Part shown: positions 30,501 to 34,496 of the stretch, piece by piece | Position numbering within the stretch: the first letter of the stretch is position 1 | How the letters are laid out: the number at the start of each line of letters is the position of its first letter | Source of the DNA: Siphonodentalium dalli | Taxonomy: Eukaryota; Mollusca; Scaphopoda; Gadilida; Siphonodentaliidae | Assembly (NCBI GenBank): GCA_032622095.1 | Contig: CP136066.1 | Coordinates: forward strand, 153,661,152-153,725,151 | Direction: 5' to 3' | Length of the DNA stretch: 64,000 bases | Program-made: the position numbers and the translations under genes | The notes under the pieces: generated by a model | The model's database searches: none | What the model saw: the letters and a program-made list of their open reading frames with translations, nothing else | What the model was told of the DNA's origin: nothing

Positions 30501-32563
30501 CGTACCAAGTTTCGTCCCGATTGGTCGAGAATCGTAGATTGTATAAATGACATACAGACAGACAGACATACAGACAGACAGACAAACAGAGGTCTTCAAA
30601 ATATATATGAGACTAGCTGATGAGCCCGACGTTGTCCGGGCTATTCAAAAACCAAATTTCAAGTCGATAGCTCTACCTGTTTCCGAGATCTCGTCTGCGC
30701 ATGCGCGAAGCTGGCGTCGCACGGGCTCGGCGACCCGATAAAATTCGTATCCGGGGCAAGATACATTCACGTACCAAATTTCAAGTCGATAGCTCCACCC
30801 TTTTCCGAGACCTCGTCTGCGCATGCGCGAAGCTGGCGTCGCACGGGCTCGGCGACCCGATAAAATTTGTATCCGGGGCAAGATACATACACATAGCAAA
30901 TTTCAAGTCGATAGCTCCACCCGTTTCCGAGATCTCGTCTGCCCATGCGCGAAGCGGGCGCCGCACGGGCTCGCCAATACGACAACGACGACCGCCTGGT
31001 CAAACTACACACACGTACCAAGTTTCGTCCCAATCGGTTGAGAATCGTAGATTTGTATTAATGACATACAGACAGACAGACAGACAAACAGAGGTCTTCA
31101 AAATATATTATAGATATGTCACCCATAGGGCGCCTCGTATATATAAGAGAAAGTATTGGCCTAACAATATTTACCTTGATCTTGTAAGGCAGAGCATTCT
31201 CTTATATATGGCCATATTTAAGAGAATGCACTGGCACATGATGCTGCACCAGCACAGCTCCTGTCATGAAAGGGTTAAGCACGATGTTCACTAAATTTAA
31301 CTGCATATAAAAAATTGACACCAGTGTTGAAAAGCAACATTTGCTCAATTAATTATGGATATTGTATGTGTCAACTTATTTATGACGACTTAAGTGATTG
31401 TTAACCCTTCCACTTCCTGAAATTTTGCAAAAACCCTGTTCCATAGGGAGCATCGCATATATAAGAGGATTGGCCTAACAATATTTACCTTGACCTTGTA
31501 AGCCGGTGCATTCTCTTATATTTGCGAGGCTCCCTATGGGATACTTGCATATATAAGAGAATGCCTGGTACAGATCCTTAATGCTACACCAGCGCAGCTC
31601 TCATCATAAAAGTGAATATGTGTTAAATCTGATGACTCATCAATCATATATTTTCGCATCTGTCTGTATTGAAAGCTATTAAATGTCATAATGTGACTAT
31701 GTATATCATGCTGGGCTTGTTACAATTCACAATATTATAATTATCATCCTGCTCTAAGGGAGCTTCACATATATAAAAGAATGCACTGGCTTACAAGGTC
31801 AAGGTAAATATTGTTAGGCCAATTGTACATATTCTCTTGTATATTCAATGCTCCCCATGGGAGATTCACAGATATAAGATAATACATTGGCAGAGGGTTT
31901 TCACAAAATTTCAGGAAGGTCCAGTCATTGAAGGTTTAATCACCAAAGAACATCAATGACATTGTTAGCATCATGCAAATAAGCTGGCGTATGTAGTGTG
32001 TTAAAAATCCTCAATCTTCCTATCAGGGAACATTTTAACTCCCAGGGACATCAGACTACAGACTGGCGTGTTACAGTTCTTTGTTGCGGGCCCCTCATTA
32101 TCAAGAAGAGGAACACCATGAAAGTGAGAATGATAGAAAGAATTGACATGGAAATGCGTGTCAAAACATAATGGATTCATGGGATTGTTGATAGAATAAT
32201 AGACATAGATCCATTTATTAAGAGTGTATATTTGGTAAATTGAATGTGAATCAACATAAACTGGACTGTATTGATATGACATTATATAGCCTCTGTGTAT
32301 TGAAGAAGTCTATATCAGTGGGGCTGACTGTTGTTATTTATCGAATTCAATGTTAGTAAAAACCTACGATTTATTTTCAGCATGAGAAAATCATCAAGAT
32401 GATTGAAGATGAACTGAAAGGTAAGCAGGATGAAGGTAAGCAGGATGAAGGTGAGCAGGATGGTGGTGAGCAGGATGAAGGTAAGCAGGATGAAGGTGAG
32501 CAGGATGGAGGTGAGCAGGATGAAGGTGAGCAGGATGGTGAGCAGGATGAAGAAGATACTTAA
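105..32563 (+). CDS. Spliced NACHT/winged-helix/TPR-type protein gene, 3' part (9 exons)
   Basis: Nine exons were assembled by eye: 105-514, 3624-4323, 9945-10063, 10534-10678, 15469-15583, 21639-21864, 24223-24445, 26918-27136 and 32381-32563. Every border is AG/GT and all phases agree. The total is 2,340 nt, exactly 780 codons with a TAA stop, which strongly supports one transcript. The first ~100 residues resemble the winged-helix segment that follows NACHT domains in nephrocystin-3 and TTC41-like proteins (a WSPFYFALE...RSG stretch). Helical TPR repeats follow, clearest in exons 3-4, and the tail is acidic and repetitive. Known relatives are cytoplasmic scaffold or STAND-type proteins; function here is inferred only from architecture. 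The start codon and any NTPase domain lie upstream of the window. Exon 7's acceptor is ambiguous. Family call moderate, exon chain good. Confidence 0.8.
527..746. mobile_element. Fragment of CCCTTTC-type TTAA miniature element
   Basis: Text running from TTTTTAATCCCTTCTTAGC through AATACTCATTGA, CCTTAGGA and CATTTCCCACCA to CCCTCCAAATGA matches the elements at 8570-8837 and 22003-22270. The right end is missing. It is cut off where a different tandem-repeat element begins at about 747, so that one probably inserted later. Confidence 0.55.
747..1300 (+). mobile_element. Dispersed element with ~170-bp internal tandem units
   Basis: It starts TTAGCTCACCTGAGATGAAG and GGTGGAGCTACAG, the weak inverted repeat that opens many invertebrate repeat copies. 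A Tyr/Ser-poor CCATCCATCTGTCCATCCG run follows. About three degenerate units come next, each with TCATATTTGGT, TTGTTCAA and AACATAACTCT. A fragment of the same family lies near 50,160-50,265. No coding potential was seen. Confidence 0.6.
1741..2010. repeat. Element remnant: hairpin 3' end plus CTGTCTGTCC-rich part
   Basis: CCAAGTTGAGCTACAG followed by GTGTCATTGACACTTTCA is the hairpin 3' end of the satellite-cored family that also ends at 8267, 9900, 56247 and 59765. Next to it is a different piece (CCATCTGTCTGTCC, TATCCGATGCAATAAC) that recurs near 4,400-4,490. It is a composite of old repeats. Confidence 0.5.
2568..2820. repeat. Double hairpin of the GAATGAGGTCCCC palindromic family
   Basis: There are two adjacent inverted repeats. 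One runs from GCAGAATGAGG at 2596 to CCTCATTCTGC at 2688; the second spans 2699-2791. Outer arms also pair: CAAGCCTTGAAATAG on the left mirrors CTATTTCAAGGCTTG on the right, and both carry the GTGTCTGTCATTTGC element. Related copies are at 24500-24612, 24712-24915, 36195-36410, 37285-37362, 37470-37563 and 42690-42950. This is probably a foldback or miniature inverted-repeat element. Confidence 0.75.
2830..3623. other. Intron 1 sequence, weak repeats only
   Basis: No gene seen. A degenerate repeat with CCCCCATCCCTGAC-like motifs occupies about 3,060-3,480. The piece GGGTTCCTCGACTCAAATAA recurs as a close match near 48,970. Confidence 0.4.
3624..4323 (+). CDS. TPR gene exon 2: long helical/TPR segment
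   Basis: The acceptor ACTTTATTTTCAG ends at 3623 and the donor GTAAGT starts at 4324, phase 0. The first base completes a His codon split from the previous exon; about 233 codons follow with no stop. The product is almost wholly helical. It opens FKLYEAVCYIKNRLWHYI, with later TPR-like pairs such as ALSQLAVVLINSQEIDEGKKLHE and LARIHQNLNIVYIEKEEYESA, the last having the Ala/Tyr/Glu spacing of a TPR. It is the largest exon of the chain, and no alternative frame approaches this length. Confidence 0.85.
4390..4936. other. Intron 2, repeat debris
   Basis: A CTGTCCATCTGTCCG fragment with TATCCGATGCGATAACTC (4,390-4,490) matches the remnant near 1,840-1,930. Nothing else was recognised. Confidence 0.4.
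4937..5148. mobile_element. Near-perfect palindromic TA-flanked miniature element (mariner-like)
   Basis: It begins TA|CAGTAATGCTCTAAG and ends CTTAGGGCATTACTA|TA. The two halves are inverted copies meeting at GGAAAGCTCTC/GGGGAGAGC near 5,040. CAGT ends with a flanking TA are typical of Tc1/mariner-type termini (known feature); no transposase is present. Other copies lie at 13690-13835, 22423-22780 and 25840-26043. Confidence 0.8.
5315..6082 (+). mobile_element. Element with ~168-bp core repeats and hairpin end, family CCCCCGCAACG
   Basis: The left end ATACCCCCCGCAACGAAGTT pairs loosely with AGGGGGGGTATACTGG. The core has about three units containing CAACATGTATA and TTTATTCCTACATTTT, spaced near 168 bp. 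The right end is TAGTCCCATTGGGACAG, a short perfect hairpin, then TCACACCTCTAG. A second copy is at 14572-15181. A hairpin followed by CTAG/CTAA is compatible with Helitron-like (Helentron/HINE-type) non-autonomous elements; that class is an inference. Confidence 0.65.
6083..6660. other. Intron 2, no recognisable feature
   Basis: Short ORFs only, with no splice-bounded exon candidate and no clear repeat. Confidence 0.35.
6661..8267 (+). mobile_element. Satellite-cored dispersed element, copy A (5' truncated)
   Basis: About nine degenerate ~155-165-bp units carry ACATGGCC, CAGCCATCTTGGATTTTAC, TGACTAAATCCTTTGGCAC and GTAGATGGGA. The unit array ends in a unique right part finishing GAGCTACAGTGTCATTGACA then CTTTCATT. 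The same right end closes copies at 9900, 56247 and 59765. The left end seen in other copies (TTAGCTCAACTT) is absent. The core unit is the same as the 54-64 kb satellite but more diverged. Confidence 0.8.
8570..8837. mobile_element. CCCTTTC-type TTAA miniature element
   Basis: Left end TAACCCTTCTATACTAAATAC, right end TCCACTTAGTATAGAAAGGG then TTAA. The ends are inverted repeats of each other. The interior matches 527-746 and 22003-22270 (CATTTCCCACCA, CATCCCTCCAAATGA). TTAA target sites and CCCTTT-like ends suggest piggyBac-type mobilisation (inference). Confidence 0.65.
8881..9900 (+). mobile_element. Satellite-cored dispersed element, copy B (complete ends)
   Basis: Left end TTTTAGCTCAACTTGACAAAG with a nearby GAGCTATTGCCATG, about five degenerate core units, and right end CCAAGTTGAGCTACAG with the GTGTCATTGACAC hairpin and TTTCATT. 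AGCTCAACTT at the left pairs with AAGTTGAGCT at the right, giving short subterminal inverted repeats. It stops 44 bp before exon 3 of the TPR gene. Confidence 0.8.
9945..10063 (+). CDS. TPR gene exon 3: TPR repeat
   Basis: The acceptor TTTTCTTTTTGCAAAG ends at 9944; the donor GTGAGT starts at 10064, phase 2. It encodes LNEEIYYGKLPHAIGECLVN then LGLVYRRLDNLDKAEGCYER. Gly-Leu-Val-Tyr, Leu at the turn and Ala-Glu/Tyr-Glu-Arg occupy TPR consensus positions. With exon 4 it forms the 42-residue-spaced type found in nephrocystin-3 and kinesin light chain. The phase-2 border splits an Arg codon that exon 4 completes correctly. Confidence 0.9.
10534..10678 (+). CDS. TPR gene exon 4: canonical NPHP3/KLC-type TPR
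   Basis: The acceptor CATATTTCCACAG ends at 10533; the exon stops at GAG before GTATTT, phase 0. The product contains ALKIKIDTLGENHPSVSVSL, NLSTMSYAKGDYNKALDLC and LKGIRINE. The LG-x-x-HP-S-V loop and the A-KGDY-KAL helix are hallmarks of the 42-residue TPR of kinesin light chain and nephrocystin-3 (known families). The donor is weak (GTATTT), so use of a different donor in some transcripts is possible. Confidence 0.9.
11202..11285 (+). pseudogene. Decayed duplicate of exon 4 (3' half)
   Basis: The run CCAAGGGAGGCTACAGCAAT then GCTCTGGATCTATGTCTCAA matches exon 4 from its KGDYNKALDLCLKGI codons, with scattered substitutions. After the Gly-Ile codons an extra piece precedes AGAATCCCTATCAAC, the counterpart of the exon's final GIRIN codons. 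The frame then hits TAG, directly followed by a GTAAC donor-like sequence. No acceptor in phase was identified at its left edge. It is best read as a partial exon duplication in intron 4 that no longer codes; inclusion as an alternative exon would truncate the protein. Confidence 0.75.
11307..12345. other. Intron 4, poly-G run then unannotated sequence
   Basis: A poly-G tract of about 17-18 bases lies at 11,310-11,327. The rest is AT-rich with no supported feature. Confidence 0.4.
12346..12531 (-). CDS. Candidate minus-strand terminal exon, unknown product
   Basis: On the minus strand a strong acceptor (ATATATTTATTTCAG) is followed by 61 codons and a TAG stop. The product begins KTMLEWKAILMEHSYHLLST and continues with acidic, non-repetitive residues (EASGIQDEMNCDATNDV, then PIATLETTEEIYTIVSK). 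Residue composition looks coding. No homologue was recognised, and no partner exon upstream (at higher coordinates) was found. It lies in intron 4 of the TPR gene in the opposite orientation. It could be an embedded gene fragment, a transposon-derived C-terminus or chance. Confidence 0.3.
   Translation of the reverse strand, partial: KTMLEWKAILMEHSYHLLSTEASGIQDEMNCDATNDVQEFASLLPIATLETTEEIYTIVSK
12560..13689. other. Intron 4, no supported feature
   Basis: A short CAGACAGACAGACAG run lies near 12,590. A G-rich stretch with GGGGGAGGGGG pieces lies near 13,010-13,090. Nothing else was recognised. Confidence 0.35.
13690..13835. mobile_element. Palindromic mariner-like miniature element, left arm truncated
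   Basis: It matches the right arm and hairpin centre of the element at 4937-5148, ending TTTAGGGCATCACTG|TA. The left arm begins only at GGAAATATGGCTTGTTGC, so its outer ~65 bp are lost. Confidence 0.7.
13836..14571. other. Intron 4, short inverted repeat only
   Basis: A small inverted pair, GCTACAGTGAAATAAC near 14,297 and GTAGCTTTCATTATTTCACT near 14,347, is visible. No gene signal. Confidence 0.35.
14572..15181 (+). mobile_element. Second copy of the CCCCCGCAACG element
   Basis: Left end ATACCCCCCCGCAACGAAG, two core units with TTTATTCCTACATTTT and CATGGGAACCTGTGCAC, a short telomere-like GGTTAGGAGTTAGGGTTG, then the right end TAGTCCCATTGGGACAG and TCACACCTCTAAAT. It ends CTAA where the copy at 5315-6082 ends CTAG; both fit the CTRR rule of Helitron 3' ends (known feature). 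Confidence 0.65.
15469..15583 (+). CDS. TPR gene exon 5: helical segment
   Basis: The acceptor TCTAATTTCTTGCAG ends at 15468; the donor GTGAGT starts at 15584, phase 1. It encodes ECDVKKEDMNNMKIKENALL then CQITLEHYDEATESYWDV, a helix pair fitting the previous exon's phase 0 end and the next exon's two-base start (split Phe codon). The frame stays open upstream to about 15,319, so an earlier start is not excluded by stops. The pyrimidine-rich acceptor at 15468 is the better choice. Confidence 0.8.
15598..15830 (+). mobile_element. Satellite-cored element, truncated copy D (left end)
   Basis: Left end TTTTTAGCTCAACTTAACG with GAGCTATTGCCATAGG, then one core-like unit (ATGGATCTTCAGGGTGACC, AAAAACATGTCCGCCAGCAG). 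There is no right end. A GGTCCAG-rich stretch (15,830-15,935) follows. Confidence 0.6.
16255..17580. repeat. Degenerate ~21-23-bp minisatellite with an inverted middle
   Basis: The motif AATGAGTGTCCCAAACCA(T/C)C recurs dozens of times from 16,255 to about 17,010 on the + strand. From about 17,015 to 17,270 the complement appears (GATGGTTTGGGACACTCA-like). From 17,300 to 17,580 the original orientation returns. Units are heavily diverged, so the array is old. Confidence 0.75.
17925..18735. repeat. Complex block: CCTGGGTAACTTTATCACA minisatellite and duplicated flanks
   Basis: A ~30-bp unit (AACCTGGGTAACTTTATCAC plus a variable tail) is repeated at 18,403-18,545 and 18,620-18,705, and inverted at 18,068-18,155. 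Two flanking blocks are each present twice: the CCCCAAAGCTGATT...CCGGTGGACGCCC block (17,932-18,050 and 18,241-18,345) and the TTTTTATCGCAAAAAATAAA block (18,354 and 18,574). Inward and outward copies suggest foldback-type rearrangement. Confidence 0.7.
18897..19205 (+). mobile_element. Satellite-cored element, truncated copy C
   Basis: Left end TTTAGCTCAAATTGTCAGTC with GAGTTTGAGCTTTTTCCG, then CATATGGATCTTTGGGGTGAC and ACATGGCTGCCAGGAGCCATC core text. No right end. Confidence 0.6.
19206..19985. other. Intron 5, no supported feature
   Basis: Only short ORFs and AT-rich sequence were seen. Confidence 0.35.
19986..20200 (+). repeat. Satellite-core fragment
   Basis: AAAAACATGGATTCTGGCAG, CCATCTTGGATTTTACTCTT and TGACTAAATCCTTCAGCA identify one core unit of the satellite-cored family without either end. 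Confidence 0.6.
20583..21364. mobile_element. hAT-like element with perfect 8-bp target duplication
   Basis: Flanked by GTGCACAC at 20575-20582 and again at 21365-21372. The termini are inverted: TAGGGCTGCAACGAT at the left, ATCGTTGCAGCCCTA at the right. Inner text (GATTCGATACGTATC) is also palindromic. An 8-bp duplication and TAGGG-CTGCAACGAT ends are hallmarks of hAT superfamily elements (known). No transposase ORF, so it is non-autonomous. A second element piece (20791-20985) lies inside. Confidence 0.85.
20791..20985. mobile_element. Partial copy of the GCTGAAGGGGTCACTC element, nested in the hAT-like element
   Basis: It begins GGCTGAAGGGATCACTCTCA and CCAAAAAAAGTGCTGAAGGG, as does the intact copy at 47111-47410. 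Its inner part is inverted relative to that copy (TTAGGGCATCAGACTTTCAA matches the reverse complement of 47,200-47,215). The right terminus is missing. Confidence 0.65.
21520..21614. mobile_element. Remnant of a hAT-like end (GATTCG-rich)
   Basis: ATTCGATTCGATTTCGAATC through GATTCGTCGGGCCCTA resembles the right end of the element at 29178-29622 (GATTCGCAAGGCCCTA). The left half is missing. It abuts the acceptor region of exon 6. Confidence 0.5.
21639..21864 (+). CDS. TPR gene exon 6
   Basis: The acceptor CATTTCTTTTCCAG ends at 21638; the donor GTAAGT starts at 21865, phase 2. Its first two bases complete the Phe codon begun in exon 5. The product, about 75 residues (DTLVATDNMDHCIPYLHSEM, then ANYYIRENQPDEASKILIAL), has TPR-like helix spacing, with Ala-x-x-Tyr and Pro-Asp-Glu-Ala at the turn. 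The region just upstream is element debris, and the pyrimidine tract begins within a TTGACACTTTCATT stretch matching the terminal sequence of the satellite-cored family. Confidence 0.85.
22003..22270. mobile_element. CCCTTTC-type TTAA miniature element
   Basis: Left end TAACCCCTTTCTTTACAAAA, right end CCATTTAGTAAAGAAAGGG then TTAA: inverted repeats. Interior text is shared with 527-746 and 8570-8837. A degenerate relative may cover 23,238-23,400. Confidence 0.7.
22423..22780. mobile_element. Palindromic mariner-like element with a tripled left arm
   Basis: The outer ends match the family (TA|CAGTAATGCCCTAAAT and TTTAGGGCATTACA). The left-arm block from GAATTATGGGTAATTTTTCA to CATCGGAAATCTCTCAGTGA occurs three times in tandem (about 22,460, 22,538 and 22,613), while the right arm occurs once. 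The extra copies start exactly at the hairpin turn (CTCAGTGAGA). Confidence 0.8.
22800..23054. mobile_element. CCCTTTCATGA family miniature element (TTAA type)
   Basis: Left CCCTTTCATGATGGGAGC, right CCAGTCATGGAAGGG then TTAA. Inside are two hairpins built from TTCTCTTATATATGCGAG and TCCCATGGGGAGC-like turns, with AAGGTGAAGGTAAATATTG between them. Copies recur at 29852-31274, 31405-31612, 31753-31935, 32756-33097, 33556-33796 and 34256-34496, with short forms in both palindrome arms. Confidence 0.75.
23060..24222. other. Intron 6, no supported gene
   Basis: Contains only a possible degenerate CCCTCCAAATGA-type repeat at 23,238-23,400 and a T/A-rich tract near 23,395-23,420. Confidence 0.35.
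24223..24445 (+). CDS. TPR gene exon 7
   Basis: The donor GTATGA starts at 24446, phase 0. The preferred acceptor is AAATTTGATAG ending at 24222, whose first exon base completes a Leu codon. The product (WPEEESLVRRYITSRLIPED, then DFDRIILFEERLEGLYTPEK and AYIAVAMWCDQQDKMELKE) is about 75 residues and strongly helical. A second acceptor (GTAAAAATAG ending at 24131) is in the same frame and would add about 30 residues without a stop; the added stretch is aromatic and looks unlike the TPR helices, so the shorter form is preferred. Confidence 0.75.
24490..24612. repeat. GAATGAGGTCCCC palindrome
   Basis: A hairpin with GCAGAATAAGGTCCCCAG at the left and CTGGGGACCTCATTCTGC at the right, with outer GTGTGTCTGTCACTAGC. 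It starts within 50 bp of exon 7's donor. Confidence 0.7.
24616..24915. repeat. Longer member of the GAATGAGGTCCCC family
   Basis: CTCATCTTCTGGAAAGTAGC, TTGCAGAAGATAAAATGCAT and AGGTCTCCTGTAGCGGCC precede a small hairpin ending CCTCATTCTGAAAATGACAG. The same order of blocks appears at 42,640-42,950, so this is a longer family structure. Confidence 0.65.
25110..25625 (+). repeat. Three tandem ~165-bp units (GATAACTTTAGTAA family)
   Basis: Each unit has GATGATAACTTTAGTAA, CTGAACTGAATGGAAT and AAATTTGGTATGTG. A GACAGACAGACAAG run follows. A related copy is at 35,380-35,690, ending GCCACGCCCTAGCGATGCTC. Window bases 25-55 show a similar terminal sequence. Confidence 0.6.
25840..26043. mobile_element. 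Palindromic mariner-like miniature element
   Basis: Complete copy from TA|CAGTAATGCTCTAAG to CTTAGGGCATTACTG|TA with inverted halves; the turn is shorter than in the 4937 copy. Confidence 0.8.
26202..26327 (-). CDS. Candidate minus-strand exon, unknown product
   Basis: On the minus strand an ATG opens a 42-codon frame, MAGMIACTGSISLTCNKRGG then DYDDLPLHVIMSSDCRISQW YK. It ends exactly at a good donor, AAG|GTATGA, in phase 0. The frame is also open upstream of the ATG. No homologue or partner exon was recognised. It sits in intron 7 of the TPR gene on the opposite strand; chance is quite possible. Confidence 0.2.
26918..27136 (+). CDS. TPR gene exon 8
   Basis: The acceptor TTTTTTATTATTCTAG ends at 26917. 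The donor GTGAGT starts at 27137, phase 0. It encodes 73 residues: DLMMEAAKTLRKLDRYSESM, then VHCEKILELAGPQPQIMSFM, the TPR-like AGMAEDLDRSRELLQICKE, and TWPDDQQFIEN. Reading through the donor would end at a TAA after seven more codons, so an intron-retained form would give a short C-terminus without the acidic tail. Confidence 0.85.
27170..29177. other. Intron 8, no supported gene
   Basis: AT-rich unique-looking sequence with one poly-G run of about 19-20 bases near 28,930-28,949. No splice-bounded ORF was recognised. Confidence 0.4.
29178..29622. mobile_element. hAT-like element, GATTCG family
   Basis: Termini TAGGGCCTTGCGAATTGG and GATTCGCAAGGCCCTA are inverted repeats. Flanking 8-mers CTGAATGC and CTAAATGT agree at six of eight positions, an aged target duplication. 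The interior is rich in CGAATCGAATCG. No transposase. Confidence 0.7.
29852..31274. mobile_element. CCCTTTCATGA TTAA-element split by a GC-rich element
   Basis: It opens TTAA|CCCTTCAATGACTGGAGC and closes CCTGTCATGAAAGGG|TTAA. The normal hairpin interior is interrupted at TTTATATGTATACTAG by the element at 29926-31110 and resumes at GATATGTCACCCATAGGGCG. The order shows which element arrived later. Confidence 0.7.
29926..31110. mobile_element. GC-rich nested element, two copies with 122-bp internal repeats
   Basis: Each copy starts ACTAGC(C/T)GATGAGCCCGA then CGTTGTCCGGGC and ends CAGACAGACAAACAGAGGTC plus TTCAAAATATAT. The first spans about 29,926-30,612 and the second 30,613-31,110. The middle has 122-bp units (AAGCTGGCGTCGCACGGGCT, CGGCGACCCGATAAAATTCG, TTTCAAGTCGATAGCTCCAC). 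GC content is plainly above the surroundings. The open frames inside are repeat by-products. A (GACA)n-type 3' end occurs in several non-autonomous retroelement and Helitron-like families; class unresolved. Confidence 0.75.
31405..31612. mobile_element. CCCTTTCATGA family element, right end decayed
   Basis: TTAA|CCCTTCCACTTCCTG at the left and GCGCAGCTCTCATCATAAAA at the right, with TATATAAGAG hairpins inside. Confidence 0.65.
31622..31765. repeat. Segment duplicated at 35162-35303
   Basis: ATCTGATGACTCATCAATCA, CTGTCTGTATTGAAAGCTA and GGGCTTGTTACA recur in order about 3.54 kb downstream with few differences. Confidence 0.7.
31753..31935. mobile_element. CCCTTTCATGA family element, left truncated
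   Basis: Starts at CTCTAAGGGAGCTTCACATA, ends CCAGTCATTGAAGG|TTTAA, with AAGGTCAAGGTAAATATTG in the middle. Confidence 0.6.
32381..32563 (+). CDS. TPR gene terminal exon: acidic repetitive tail
   Basis: The acceptor ACGATTTATTTTCAG ends at 32380 and is in phase 0 with exon 8. It encodes HEKIIKMIEDELKG, then repeats of K/E-Q-D-E/G-G (pentads such as GKQDE, GEQDE and GEQDG), then EDT and a TAA at 32561-32563. The 60 codons close the model. The minisatellite places a GT(A/G)AGC donor-like site every 15 bases, so the tail could be shortened by splicing or by repeat-length change without loss of frame. No clear AATAAA was located shortly after the stop. Confidence 0.8.
   Translation, partial: HEKIIKMIEDELKGKQDEGKQDEGEQDGGEQDEGKQDEGEQDGGEQDEGEQDGEQDEEDT
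32421..32549 (+). repeat. Coding 15-bp minisatellite
   Basis: About eight to nine units of GT(A/G)AGCAGGATG(A/G)(A/T)G; one unit is 12 bp. All preserve the reading frame. Each begins with a sequence matching the splice-donor consensus. Confidence 0.9.
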
Positions 32564-32639
32564 ATTGATGAGGAATCTGCTGAATTGCACAATTGAGTAT
32601 CAATCATCAGCATTATATTGTGAATCACATTGCCAAACC

Positions 32640-32750
32640 ATTTTACAGCCTCTCAGTGCAAATGACAGCCTCTCAGTGTTCTACATAAGCCTCTCAGTAA
32701 ATGGCAGCCTCTCAGTGTTCTACATAAGCCTCTCAGTGCAATTTGTGCTT
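32640..32750. repeat. CCTCTCAGTG short tandem cluster
   Basis: AGCCTCTCAGTGTTCTACAT-type units repeat about five times. The same motif in inverse orientation (CACTGAGAGGC) occurs at 33,190-33,300 and 33,903-34,000. Confidence 0.65.
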
Positions 32751-32755
32751 TTCGT

Positions 32756-33097
32756 AACCCTTCCATGACTGGAGCTTCCTTAAATTTTGTGAAACCCTGT
32801 TTCCAATGCATTCTCCAGACACACTGGACATTTATCTTTAACCATTCCATGATGGGAGCCCAGATGGTGCAGCATTAAATATCATGTGCCAGTGCTTTCT
32901 CTTATATATGCGAGTCTCCCATAGGGAGCCTCTCATATATAAGAGAATGCACTGGCTTACAAGGTCAAGGAAAATATTATTAGGCCAATGTATTCTCTTA
33001 TAAATGCAAGGCTCCATATGGGAGACTCGCATATATAAGAGAATGCATTGACACAGGGTTTTCACAAAATTTCAGGAAGCTCCAGTCATGGAAGGGT
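32756..33097. mobile_element. CCCTTTCATGA family element, two pieces
   Basis: A short left-end piece (ACCCTTCCATGACTGGAGC, to ~32,838) is followed by a fuller copy starting ACCATTCCATGATGGGAGC and ending CTCCAGTCATGGAAGGG. Confidence 0.6.
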
Positions 33098-33555
33098 CGA
33101 CAGGTGAATGCAAAACCATTGATATATTCCTTCGCCTAACAGTTTTATTGCAAAACGTATAAAGGATCTATTGACATTTATATTTTCTGTAAAAAGCCAA
33201 TTTGCACTGAGAGGCCAATGCAATATACAGAGAGGCCCATGTAACACTGAGTGCCCTATACAGAACACTGAGAGGCCTATGTAGAACACTGAGACTCCGT
33301 CCATCGGTTGAGCGGTGTGACTGGTATTAACAGAAATGAACTCTCAATCATGCATAGTTGTTGCTCATGTTTTATTTCTATCTCAACCAAAATATCTGTG
33401 ATATAGTTTAGGTTGTTCTATTGTGCTTGTTTCGATACAGTGATTCACCTATATCTCTGAATCATCTGCTTCAAATACCGTCCATTTTGTATAACAAAAA
33501 TATGTTTATTTCATAAATCATTCTCAACCATGTAGGTGATATTTATTATTGTTAA

Positions 33556-33796
33556 CCCTTTCATGACAGGAGCGGCGCTGGTGCAGCATTAAAGATCCTG
33601 TGCCATTGCATTCTCTTATATATGCGGGTTTCGCATATATGAAAGAATGCATGGCTTACAAGGTCAAGGTAAATATTGTTAAGCCACTGTATTATCTTAT
33701 ATATCCGAAGCACCCTATAGGCGACTCAACATATAAAAGAGAATGAATTGGCACAGGGTTTTCGCAAAATTTCAGGAAGCTCCATTCATGGAAGGG
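33556..33796. mobile_element. CCCTTTCATGA TTAA-element in duplication unit 1
   Basis: TTAA at 33552-33555 and 33797-33800; left CCCTTTCATGACAGGAGC, right CTCCATTCATGGAAGGG. Confidence 0.75.
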
Positions 33797-34255
33797 TTAA
33801 CAGGTGAATGCAAAACCGTTGATATATTCCTTCGCATAACAGTTTTATTGCAAAACGTATAAAGGATCTATTGACATTTATATTTTCTCTAAAAAGCCAA
33901 TTTGCACTGAGAGGCCTATGCAATATACAGAGAGGCCTATGTAACACTGAGAGGCCTATACAGAACACTGAGAGGCATATGTAGAACACTGAGACTCCAT
34001 CCATCGGTTGAGCGGTGTGACTGGTATTAACAGAAATGAACTCTCAATCATGCATAGTTATTGTTCATGTTTTATTTCTATCTCAACCAAAATATCTGTG
34101 ATATAGTTTAGGTTGTTTTATTTTGCATGTTTCGATACAGTTATTCACCTATATCTCTGAATCATCTGCTTCCAATACCGTCCATTTTATATTCCAAAAA
34201 AATGATTATTTCATAAATCATTCTCAACCATGTAGGTGATATTTATTATTGTTAA

Positions 34256-34496
34256 CCCTTTCATGACAGGAGCGGCGCTGGTGCAGCATTAAAGATCCTG
34301 TGCCATTGCATTATCTTATATATGCAAGTTTCGCATATATAAAAGAATGCACTTGCTTACAAGGTCAAGGTAAATATTGTTAAGCCAACGTATTCTCTTA
34401 TAAATGCGAAGCAGGCTATAGGCGACTCGCATATAAAAGAGAATGAATTGGCACAGGGTTTTCGCAAAATTTCCTGAAGCTCCAGTCATGGAAGGG
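34256..34496. mobile_element. CCCTTTCATGA TTAA-element in duplication unit 2
   Basis: TTAA at 34252-34255 and 34497-34500; same ends as the copy 700 bp upstream, so it was carried by the duplication rather than inserted separately. Confidence 0.75.

Noticed and set aside
30010-31041. Overlapping ORFs of 60-197 residues on both strands in the GC-rich element
   Set aside because: They follow the 122-bp repeat period and appear on both strands because the unit lacks stops; no coding signal beyond that.
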